Of a DNA stretch of 64,000 nucleotides, positions 36,087 to 46,186 are shown piece by piece. Numbering within the stretch: position 1 is the stretch's first letter; each line of letters begins with the position of its first letter. The position numbers and the translations under genes were made by a program. The stretch spans positions 868,687 to 932,686 of the forward strand of contig JXTC01000015.1 of assembly GCA_002914845.1 (NCBI GenBank), written 5' to 3'. The notes beneath the pieces were generated by a model. The model had not been told where the DNA came from and did no database searches. It saw only the letters and a program-made list of their open reading frames with translations. Source of the DNA: Trema orientale (lineage: Eukaryota > Streptophyta > Magnoliopsida > Rosales > Cannabaceae).

Positions 36087-37701
36087 GAATATTCACTCCC
36101 TTAATTAATAATTTCTTTAGCCAAAAACAAAAACTAGTTTCAGAGAAAAATATTAGAAAGAAAAGATGAGTCTTTTAGTCTAAATATATTGTGCGTATAT
36201 TAAATAAGGAAATATACACGAAATATGTGCCATAAATAAGGGAAGAAAAAGATGAGTTTGCCGACTTGGCTAGGTTGTAGTTGTAGATCAATAAAAACGT
36301 GAAACTTTGACTTTGACAGGTGGAAAGTGGAAACTAAATAGTGTAAGGGTAGGTGTCCGTGCCATCTAATGTGAACGGCTCATATTTAAAACATGTTTAC
36401 ACTGATTAACATGCATGTATGTATTTAGTCTCGTGCCATGCCCATGTGATGGATTGTGTATGTTTTCAGAAGTGGACCCACTTGGCTCTTAGCTGAACGA
36501 ACACAATTTTTTTTTCCCTTTTTTTTTTTTTTTTCCTGATTCTTTGTTTTTAAAAATCTAGGGAAGATGATAAATAGAACAAGGGACTTCTCGATACGGC
36601 ATTGTACTTTAGGCATATGGATACAGTATTAATTTTGGACCATAGGGTTTAGATCCAACGGTAGAAAAGTTAAGTGCTTAGAGTTATTCAGAAGAATTTT
36701 GAATGCAGCTGATCGTTATTTTTTCACTCACAGAGACTTTTTCTATGTTTATGCCATCTCTTTTTTTATAGCTTGAGCTTTATTCTTGTAGCTACTCTAA
36801 ACGTTTCTTCGATCTTTCCTCTTTTATAGCTTTGGTTTGTCCTTTTTTTTTGTCCCCTTATTTTTCTTACAAAAGTCACAATTAGGGAACCGGTAGAACT
36901 TTATTTTAAGTTTTTAAATCAATTGGAGATGAACACGGATTCATTTGAGAAAGAAATCTAGAATCTAACTTTTTTCTCTTTTTTTTTTTTATTCTATCTC
37001 GTTTAAGAAGTAATTGACAATGGTTATCCAGTTATTTTTATAACTAATTTTGAAAATTTTGTTTGATTTTGAACTGGGTTTTTGCATTTGAGCTCCCTAA
37101 AGTATTGGACAAATCTAAAAACTTTGATTATATAAGGGTCGATGAACAAACGGAAAACTAACGGGAAGGTTGATTGTGATTTGGATGGATCAATGTAATG
37201 GATTATTTGTGATTTCTTTTAATGAAGAAAAGTAAGTGAATATTTGAACAGATTTAGATTTTAATCAGGAAATATTGCCACGAAAGCTCCTATGAATTTT
37301 ATGTCTAGAATATGTGAAATCAAAGTCTTCGAATAAAAAAGGAATTAAAAGAGAATTGGATGTTTGGGGAAAATAATGGCTGATAACGAACTAATTTCAT
37401 TTTTGTCCCTAATATTTAAGGAAACTATAATTAGGTTCTTTATTTCGTTTATGAGAGAAATAGATGCACCTAACAGAGCATATATAATATTGGACGTATC
37501 TATCAGAACCAGAGAAAAAGCAATCCACGACAGGAGATTTCTTCTTCATGCGATTAAAATATGTAAATACAAACTGAAAATTTTATAAAACCAAGATGTG
37601 GGCATGTTAGTTCAAGGACCTGGGTTTTTTAGAATTTAATTAGCTAAAAATGCTGGCTTTGATGGTGGAATAGGAGAGAAAGAGTGCGGCGCTGGTCCTA
37701 T
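36087..37701. other. upstream region of GST gene 1
   Basis: AT-rich intergenic sequence. No TATA box stands out and no further gene was seen; small frames such as 37364-37588 match nothing. Confidence 0.45.
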
Positions 37702-37961
37702 TAGAGAGAGAAAAGACCAAAGAAGAAAAAGCAGCTACGATCCTGTGCATCCTTAGCATATTTTGTGCTCCAAATCTGTAGGACTCATTGTTATTATAAC
37801 CAATAGGAAGCTTGCAATTTTACCGTATCAATAAACGCAAAAGTGCATACCGTATACTAGAAGCCCCCCGATAGAACAATATATAATTTTAAACTCAATA
37901 ATCAAGATATGATCTGTCCCCCTTCTTTATCTATGTTTTTTCCATAATTATATGTCCCTGT
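37702..37961 (+). repeat. tandem duplication, first unit, left half
   Basis: This stretch matches 40806 to about 41060 at roughly 90% by eye (GACCAAAGAAGAAAAAG, TGCATCCTTAGCATATTTTG, AGTGCATACCGTATACTAGA). It is separated from its continuation at 40544 by the 2.57-kb insertion described next. Confidence 0.85.
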
Positions 37962-39676
37962 TAGGGTTGGCAATTCGTGTCCACGGGTGGTATTCGTGTC
38001 GTGTCGATATATATGTATAACAAGTAAATACTCAACCCAAATACGACCCACTTAATAAACGGGCTAGAAATTATGACACGAACACGACCTGTTTATAAAT
38101 AGGTTGACCCGACCCGATCCGTATAATATATTTATTAAACAGGTCATATTGATCCGTGAATCGCGACCTTGACTCGAACATGACACGTTTTATAAAAGGC
38201 CTTATAGAAATATGACCAAATTTTGGACCTAATTTAATTAAATATCCCTTTATTAAATGTTATAGCAAAATGTTCAGTATATATATTTATATACCAAGTG
38301 TAAATTTTATATATAAGTATAAAAAATTATATACACAGTATATTTCAGTATATTAATTGAAATTGGTAGATAAACATATCTATCAAGTATAAAAATATAT
38401 ATACTTAGATATTTATTTATAAAATTTAAAAAATGGGTATCTACTTAATCAAATTAAAAATATTAGTTATCCACCTAAATTTCTCTTTAATAAACAGGTC
38501 CGAAATTATGACATGAATACGACCTGTTTATAAATGGGTTGACACGACACGACACGATCTATGTAATCCGTTTACTAAACAGATCATTTTCGTATTGGCA
38601 GGTTGTTTTGGAGTGTGACAATTTTTTATAATTAGTCACTAACTAAAATATTAAGTCACAAATAATGTGATAATTGTACAATATAGGGTCAATTGAGAAA
38701 ATATGACGTGTCAAAATTATATTAGACAAGAGAAGACTGTGACATCCCAAGACAAAGTGTCAATTTTTTTATTAGAAAATTGACAAAATTATATCACATC
38801 ATCAAGGAGCTTATGCCACATCACTATGATGCCACGTGTCAAAAAGACAACAAAGCCATGTGTCAAGTTGTCCTTGGACCTCATCTATGAAAAAAAAAAA
38901 AAAAAAAACCAATAAGCTGTTGACACCTACCTGTCAAGGTGTCAAGCTAATGACACTTACCTATCAACATGTCAAACCCTTGGATACTGAGAACTATACA
39001 AGAGCTGGTCTTCTTATATTGCTGTGCTTATAAATAGGCGTAAAAGCCTTGTACCCGGGGGATTGGAAAAAAAAAAAAAACGTGTTGCCCATTAAATATA
39101 CAAACTCTCTCTTTCTTTCATTCATTCCCGAATACCAACTTTCTTTTGCTTTTCTTTTATTTATTTCATAGCAATAGCTTATATATTCATTTTCCTACCA
39201 TTGGCTTTTCTTTTCTTCTTATGATATTATCACTTCCACTCACCCAAAGTCCCACACGTGAAGAATTCATTGATTTCTCCTCCATGTTGTTCATTTATTT
39301 ATCCTTTTCTACTTTTTCGGTTCCAACACCCATCACCATCACCATATTTCAGTCTACTTTTCATTATCTCTCCTTTTACATCTTTGCACACCTACACGTA
39401 TAGATATATTTATACAAATATATATACTTATATGGAGGACTTCTCAATGATTATAATTTTTTTGTGACCATGAATGGATACTAAAAAAAGTAGTGATAGC
39501 ATTAAATTTTTTTGATAGTAATAAATAGCATTAAATTTTTTTGGCCAACCACCAAACTAATCACCACCATAGGATGTTAGATCTAACGACTTAAATCATT
39601 GTAACCATCCATGGGTAAATATTGTTGTAACCATTTAAACCAAACCCATACTTATATACATATAAGTTATAACTAT

Positions 39677-39677
39677 A

Positions 39678-39713
<36 letters not shown>

Positions 39714-39748
39714 GATTATTATTATTATTGTTATTATTATTATTATTT
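39677..39748 (+). repeat. (TTA)n microsatellite
   Basis: About 24 trinucleotide units of ATT/TTA with two single-base interruptions, inside the solo LTR. Confidence 0.85.
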
Positions 39749-39971
39749 ATATAAATTTTGGAATATTGAGCTACTAACTCCATTATTTTTTTTTTTATTG
39801 TTCCAAATATTTACAGGGTGCTGACTATTATATATTGTGCTAATATTTAAATTCTGCACTTTAAATAATCGCAGACCCGTGATTCTGAGTTGTTTAGCAA
39901 GCTGAGTTGTAGCGTATACGACCCTTGTTTGCAACCGTTCACGTTAAATTCAGCACTTTTATTTTCCTTTA

Positions 39972-40156
39972 TCTTTGACAAAATGGCTGGAATCACCTGT
40001 GTCAAAGATCTAACTTTCTAATTATTTATTTATTTATTTTTTAGTATTATTTATTTATATTTCTGACTGAATGGCTGGAATCACCTATGTCAGAAAAACT
40101 AATCATCTTTTTGTTTGTTTCTGACCAAATGGCCGGTATCACCTGCGTCAGAAACA
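39972..40156 (+). repeat. three hairpin units inside the solo LTR
   Basis: Three related units at about 39974-40011, 40060-40098 and 40117-40156. Each begins TTTCTGAC (or CTTTGAC) and ends with the inverse GTCAGAAA (or GTCAAAG), around the shared core AATGGCTGGAATCACCTG. Spacers differ in length and sequence. Confidence 0.75.
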
Positions 40157-40543
40157 CTGGCTATCTAACACGTGGTGATGGTAACTAAAACCACCCACAC
40201 CTGTTTACTTGCAGATTGAGCTGTCAAAAAGTCAATAATTTTCTAACACGTGGAATTGTATTGCTACAATTTTCCACGTCATATTCTCAATTTTTCTATC
40301 ACTATCTTGCTTATAATTAATTAAGTGCTCTTACACTTAATTAATTTCTCCCTAATCCATTTACAAAAAAGCACTCCCGGAACACAGGTTTAACCCGAAC
40401 ATGATCCGTTAATTAAACGGATCAATATCTCCAACCTGAACACAACATGAACACGATTAGGCTAAACCTAAACCTATTAATTTTATGCGGGTTTCGAGTC
40501 ATGTTGTCGTGTCGTATCACAAATTGCCAACCCTAGTCCATAT

Positions 40544-40805
40544 CGTTTCTTTAATTTTCCAATATCGAAATATTCCTTTTCCTTTTTTTTTCTCTTTTCT
40601 TTTCTTATTAAATAAGCTGAAGTTTAGACTTGAGAGGAAAAAAAAAAAGATAAAAGAAAATGGGGATCAGAGCATTATCATTTTCAAAAAATACACCCAT
40701 TTTAATTAAGAGTTGTAATTTGTGTTATGTTATCTTCATATTGATACAATAACACATCTACTTAAATAACCACAAGATACTACTAAAAAAATATCAAAAA
40801 TCTAA
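40544..40805 (+). repeat. tandem duplication, first unit, right half
   Basis: Continuation of 37702-37961 after the inserted element. It matches 41075-41328, with shared blocks AATAAGCTGAAGTTTAGAC, AAAATACACCCATTTTAATT and CCACAAGATACTA. Confidence 0.85.
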
Positions 40806-41328
40806 ATAGAGAGAAGAGACCAAAGAAGAAAAAGTAGCTATGATCCTGTGCATCCTTAGCATATTTTGTGCTCCAAATTTGTGGGATCTATTATCATTAT
40901 AACCAATAGAAGGCTTGCAATTTTACCATATCAATAAACGTAAAAGTGCATACCGTATACTAGAAGCTCCCGATAGAACAATATGTAATTTTAAACTTAA
41001 TAATCAAGACATTATCTGTCTCTTCTTTGTCTATATTTTTTCCATAATTATTTTTGTCTCTATCATTTTTTTTATTTTTTAATATCAAAATATTCCTTTT
41101 CTTTTTTTTTTTTCCTCTTTTCTTTTCTTATTAAATAAGCTGAAGTTTAGACTTGAGAGAAAAAAAAGATAAAAGAAAATGGGGATTGGAGTATTATCGT
41201 TTTCAAAAAATACACCCATTTTAATTAAGACTTATAATTAGTGTTGTGTTGTCTTCATGTTGATATAATAATGCATCTACTTAAACAGCCACAAGATACT
41301 ATTGAAAAAATATCAAATATCTAAATAC
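40806..41328 (+). repeat. tandem duplication, second unit with empty site
   Basis: An uninterrupted 523-bp unit. It equals the sum of the two halves of the first unit (260 + 262 bp) and retains GTCTCTAT where the first unit holds the hAT-like element. Confidence 0.85.
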
Positions 41329-41466
41329 ATATAGGACTCAATTAATAGAATAAAAAGCTAATTTGGAACAACAAAATATGCCTATTATGGACTAATTATA
41401 TGGGTTATGGCGGACTTACAAGTTAAATATAGCACAAGTCAGTAAGTTAGCATGTCATATATATGT

Positions 41467-41710
41467 ATATGGACACCAATCCAATAAGTATTTTTTTTTA
41501 CCTATATATAGGTATCATTTGGCCAATTAAAATTTATTATGCACATTTTTTATAGTAAAAATAAGAGAGAAAAATAGCATTAATGATGCACAACTTTTCA
41601 TGTACATCATTATAAACATTACATCATTGTTAGATAATGATCCAACGGCTAGAAAAAAAAATACATATACATAGGTAAAAACAAATATATACTGGATTGG
41701 CAACCTATAT
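41467..41710. mobile_element. foldback MITE family H, copy 1
   Basis: About 244 bp; left end ATATGGACACCAATCCA, right end reversed ATATAGGTTGCCAATCCA. Both arms continue with T-rich tracts and TACCTATRTATAGG. The inner part carries CTAGCCGTTGGATCATT on the reverse strand, shared with the copy at 49.83 kb. Confidence 0.65.
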
Positions 41711-42020
41711 ATATATATCAAATATATAATTTTAATTATTTTGTCTATCTAAAATATTTTAATTCATATTTTTCCCTTCTTGTCCTTTTTTTTTTTCATC
41801 CAAGCTCAACTCTAAATATAAAAAGTTCACTATAACTTGGTAGTTTGTCTTCGCTTACATTTAAATAATTTAGAAAAAGAATTATCGAATGACAATAGGA
41901 AAAACTTCTATAATTAAATTGAGCATTTTTTGGCTCAAATGAACTGGTGTGGCAATACAAGAAAGCACAACATTATATGGTACATTGCATCATTAGCTTG
42001 ATGGGCTATGTCGGATGATT
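41711..42020. other. intergenic, nothing recognised
   Basis: AT-rich sequence with no gene and no clear repeat ends. Confidence 0.5.
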
Positions 42021-42610
42021 TTTTTTTAAATGAAATACTTTTATTAATAATAGAAGAATAGTATAATACCCATTAAAGATTTTTTGATTACAAAGCAGAT
42101 ATCCATAATAAATTGATTAAAATTCTCAGAGAAATTTTGTGCACCATGATCCTTGTAAAATCGACCTAGAATAAGGGGACTCCTATGGATCCAATAGAGC
42201 TTTACACATCATATATTGGCTTATTATAGCTCTCCACGCAATATCTGTTGTTGGTGTGTCCCGCTTCAAATCAAAAAGCCATAAGAGGACAAATACCACT
42301 ATATAAACCATCCAAATATATACAAATCTGGATGAAAATCATACTAAAAGGATCCACAGTATGAGATCCACTGAAAACCACCGTAAATTTAGATCTAGGT
42401 GGACTAAAATAACAAAAACATATAATAAATCCAAAACTACGAGAGATCTAAATTTAGGTGGAGTTGTATATTCTCGAATGGAATGATTATTTAAAATCAT
42501 AGTAAAATAACTAGAAAAATGAATCTCCTCTCCAGAGAGAGATCAAAAGACCTCTCTCTTCGACTAGAGAAGAAGACCGCGACGAGAAGGAGAAGAAAAG
42601 GAAAGGAGAG
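42021..42610 (-). mobile_element. LINE-derived non-autonomous retroposon, copy 1
   Basis: On the minus strand it starts with a CT-rich leader (CTTCTCCTTCTCGTCGCGG), continues with non-coding sequence containing repeated TTTAGATCT words, and ends TAATAAAAGTATTTCATTT followed by a short poly(A) (poly(T) on the plus strand at 42019-42027). The layout is the same as the element at 52946-53599. No target duplication was found, so the 5' limit is approximate. Confidence 0.5.
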
Positions 42611-42852
42611 GGATAAAAAAGTATGGCATTTGACTCCGTATCGGGTGAGTGACTTTTTACTTTAAGCATGGTACAATACGATTAAAAGGTGGATTGTGCT
42701 TAACATAGTACAAACTACGTTTCTTCCTAACTAAAATGGACCGTGTTGGTACGGTATGACACTTTGATAGCTCTAACCACAATTCAAAAAATATCTATCA
42801 AAAGTCAATATTGCCAATTGGTATATCTTAAAATACACGATGTAAACAGTCG

Positions 42853-43047
42853 TAGGGCATGTTTGGCATAGCTTCCAAAGATCTTTTGGAGCCCAAAAGT
42901 TACTTTTGGGGGTGTTTGGATGAATTGTCAGAAGATCTTTTTTTAATTAGAAGATCTTTTTAATGAAGCATGGACCCACTAGCTTTTACAAGAAGATCTT
43001 CTGGAGCTTTTACTTCAGAAAGTAAAAATTATCCCAAACGGGCCTTA
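42853..43047. mobile_element. short TIR MITE (~195 bp)
   Basis: Left end TAGGGCATGTTTGG and right end reversed TAAGGCCCGTTTGGG, a common plant MITE terminus. Between them are repeated AGAAGATCTTTTT blocks in both directions. The target duplication is not clear. Confidence 0.6.
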
Positions 43048-43383
43048 TATAACCAAAAGAAAAAAATATATGCTCTATTTATTGTGGTTTCGCGTTAATG
43101 TTAATAAACGACAACTAAAAAAATGCAAAAAATAAAACTAAAACTTCATAACTAATATATAGATGTTTACTCGAAAAAACAATGTTTATTAAATTATAAT
43201 TTAATAAAGGAGTCATTTACTAATACCATTTAATTAAAAAAAACACCTTAAGTTCTCATTTGGACAGAGTGAAGGATAGATTTGCATTCCAAAAAGTATA
43301 AGGTCAACATTATTTTCAAAAACACACAATTTTTTATATTTTCAAAAAAATTATCTATTTTGCTCCAAATTTTAGAGAAAACT

Positions 43384-43599
43384 TTTGGAAAGTTTTTAAA
43401 AAGAAAAGGGTATTTTTATTTTCTTTTTAAACTATACGGTTTAACGTATAATTTAAGCTTTTCTTTTTATTTTAAATAAAAGTATAATATGTTTGGAAAG
43501 TTTTTAAAAAGAAAAGGGTATTTTTATTTTCTTTTTAAACTATATGGTCTAACGTATAATTTAAGCTTTTCTTTTTATTTTAAATAAAAGTATAACATG
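43384..43599 (+). repeat. 108-bp tandem duplication
   Basis: Two adjacent units of 108 bases (from 43384 and from 43492) starting TTTGGAAAGTTTTTAAAAAG are nearly identical, differing at about three or four positions, so the duplication is recent. Confidence 0.9.
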
Positions 43600-44076
43600 T
43601 TAATAATATAGAGTGAGATTTCGAAATGCCCTTCAAAAAAACAAAAAACAAAAAAACAAAATTGTAAAAGAAATGCCCCTTCAAACATGGTTCCACGTCA
43701 TCAGGCCATGTTTTTTTTTTCGCTCACGGACATCAAGCCAATTAGCCAACGTCAATCACTGTCTAGCGGTCTAATCCCGAAGCGGAGCACCTTTCCCTCT
43801 CTTTCGTCATTTCTTACCTCACTGCTCTTATCTATTATATAATATATCCAATGTTCACTTTATAAGTTATCCATACACTAGCGTCAGATCTAAGTAGGAC
43901 TAGGAGCCATGACTTATCAAGAATATGACTCATCCATAAAGCAAACACGAAACATGATAAAGGACTGAGCATAAATAAAGAGCTTATGACACAAATGGTC
44001 CCTCCAACACAATTTAGTTCTCAAAATTTTAATTATAGTACTTAAGTCTTTGAACTTTTTTATTTAAAATTTTGAA

Positions 44077-44424
44077 ACAATTTGATTCCTGCATTATCTA
44101 AATTATAATTTGTTATTGAATTTCTGACTAAAAACACATTTAAAAAACACGTTATAATATTTAAAAGTATATATAAAGGAAAATAAATTGAACAAAAAAG
44201 ATTTGTAATGAGAGAAATATGTATTATTTTTATTTTCTAGGATTCATGGAGCTGCTAATTAATGTAGAGAAAATTTTTCTGTGATTATTTAATTTTATGG
44301 TTGAAATTCCTAAATTATTTTTTAAATATACTTTTAGATACCAGCATGTGTTCTTCATATGTGTTTTTGATCAAAAATTTAATATTATGTTGTAATTTAT
44401 AAAATATATGGATCAAATTGCTAC
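44077..44424. repeat. inverted repeat, MITE-like
   Basis: CAATTTGATTCCTGCATT and GACTAAAAACACAT on the left pair with TTTTTGATC and GATCAAATTG on the right over arms of about 70 bases. Outer limits are uncertain. Confidence 0.5.
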
Positions 44425-44945
44425 AAATCAGATAGAAGAATCCACGTATTAAATATACTGAGATCATGAAAGCTTAAAAATTAGTGCCAAAAATTATGCA
44501 TTTTTTAATAACAAAAAGAAAAAATGATGCATTTAACATTCCTCCTACTCAAATAATACTAGCCATAGAAAAAATCCTTTAAAAAACATTCAATAAAATA
44601 AATAAACAAAAAAGAAACAAGATGACCATTGTGAAGAAGAAAACAAAGGAAGGATTAATATTTTTCGACGAATATTCATTTTTCTCCGATGTCAATGAAC
44701 GCGATTATTGTAGTTCTTTCGTCCTTCGACTTCGAGATTTTTCTGCAATCTCTTTATGTCGATTTCACCCTCCACCAACCACCCAACCGTTGACGTATAA
44801 CAAGAGTAATAAAATTTGGCTGGGTATAATTTTTTAGAGAATGATCAAAGTATTAGATCTGATTTTTCTCGTGGTCGAAGTACATACGAAGTTTCATATC
44901 TAGGTTTTTCAACCACTTTAGAGTGAATTGCTTCAAGCATATGAC
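44425..44945. other. intergenic, nothing recognised
   Basis: AT-rich. A small plus-strand frame at 44622-44837 has no recognisable domain. It ends at the assembly gap. Confidence 0.4.
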
Positions 44946-44984
44946 NNNNNNNNNNNNNNNNNNNNNNNNNNNNNNNNNNNNNNN
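44946..44984. other. assembly gap (39 N)
   Basis: A run of 39 ambiguous bases. The true length and content are unknown; it lies directly before a long palindrome. Confidence 0.99.
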
Positions 44985-45011
44985 CAAGGGTCGAGATGGC
45001 ACAGTATTTAA

Positions 45012-45763
45012 ATTTTTTATTTTTGGGAAATTATCATAAAGAAGTGTCAAAAAAAATCTTATATTTTTGGAAATTCAAAATAAGTATTTTTTATTTAAAA
45101 GAAATTATCACTTAAATACTTCTGTTTTAAAAAGTGCGAAAAAAATCATTGTATTATTAAAAATTTAAAATATATATCTTATATTTAAATTATTATATTA
45201 TTTGCTTCATTTGACTGGTCAACAGCTTCAAAAAAACTAGTAAAACTAACATTTTACCATTTATTTGAAGGGAGAGTGAATACATATGGTCTAAAATCTT
45301 TTTAAAAAGAAATAAATGAACTCAACCCTCCATAGTTGCAGCACAAATTCAAAAAAGAAAAATCTAAAATTTTCGCAAATTTTTGTCACTTTCGAAATTT
45401 TTGAAATTTTTGAAATTTTTTTATTTTTTTTCTTTTTTGTATTTTGCTGCAATTATAGAGGGAAGAGTTTTTTTTCTTTTTTTGTTTCTTAAGAGGCTTT
45501 AGACTATGTGTTTTCTCTCTCCCTTCATTTTCAAGTGTGGTTTTCAAAGATAGCAAATGATATGATAATTCAAATATAAAGTATTTATATCAAAATTTTA
45601 AAAATAAAAGGATTTTTTTTCACTTTTTTAAAACAGATTGTAATTTAGTGATAATAAAACTTAAATAGAATGTACTTATTTTGAATTTCCAAAAACATAG
45701 GATTTTTTTTTCACACTTTTTTAAAATAGAGAGTATTTTAGTGATAATTTCTTTTTATTTTTC
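45012..45763. mobile_element. foldback element, ~750 bp palindrome
   Basis: Left arm (GAAATTATCATAAAGAAGTG, then TTTTTGGAAATTCAAAATAA) and right arm (TTATTTTGAATTTCCAAAAA, then GTGATAATTTC) are reverse complements over about 350 bases each, with a centre near 45390. Pairs continue inward (GGGAGAGTG/CTCTCCCTTC, CCCTCCATAGTTGCAG/CTGCAATTATAGAGGG). No coding sequence. Confidence 0.75.
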
Positions 45764-46186
45764 AGTAAAAGGATGTTTTTCTTTTTTATTAATGCATATT
45801 ATAAGTTGTCCTATCTTTCACCATTATCAGTTTTTAAGATTGAGCAAGAAACAATAGCAAATGTCATCAAGTATTTTCTATCATTTTCACCCAGAAAAAA
45901 AATAATAATCGTATCGACCTTATCACTTATTACCCATAATACTATTGTTACTTGATTAAGGTTGGCCTCTAGATAGATGGAAAAACAATAAAGATGATAA
46001 TTGATAACAAAGAATTATAAGTGACTTAGCTAGAAAATTCAGCGCATCTTAAATTTATTAATTTCTCAACACAATCACGAGGCAAAAGGCAAAAGTTTCA
46101 CTGACAAACAAGGCCAAGAGACTAAGCTATTGTCTGATCTCAGTTGTCCAATATGCATGAAGTTCGTGAATAATGCAAATAAAAGC
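45764..46186. other. 3' flank of GST gene 2
   Basis: AT-rich sequence holding the GST 3' UTR. A small plus-strand frame at 45773-45955 has no recognisable domain. Confidence 0.4.

Larger units (their letters stand above)
38604..40384 (+). mobile_element. solo LTR nested in the hAT-like element
   Basis: A 1781-bp stretch opening TGTTTTGGAGTG and closing CACTCCCGGAACA, flanked by the perfect 5-bp repeat CAGGT at 38599-38603 and 40385-40389. It contains a TATA-like CTTATAAATAGG near 39027 and no coding sequence or internal region, as expected for an LTR left after recombination between the two ends of a full element. The family is not resolved. It is younger than the hAT-like element it interrupts. 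Confidence 0.78.
37962..40535. mobile_element. hAT-like non-autonomous DNA element carrying a nested LTR
   Basis: Terminal inverted repeats TAGGGTTGGCAATTCGTG (left) and, reversed from the right end, TAGGGTTGGCAATTTGTG. Flanks GTCCCTGT (37954-37961) and GTCCATAT (40536-40543) are an imperfect 8-bp target duplication; the uninterrupted duplicate unit has GTCTCTAT at the same place. Subterminal repeats with GACACGAACACGACCTG and TTTATAAATGGGTTGACACG are seen at about 38060-38130 and 38500-38580. No transposase frame. Without the nested LTR and its target duplication the element is about 790 bp. Confidence 0.82.
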
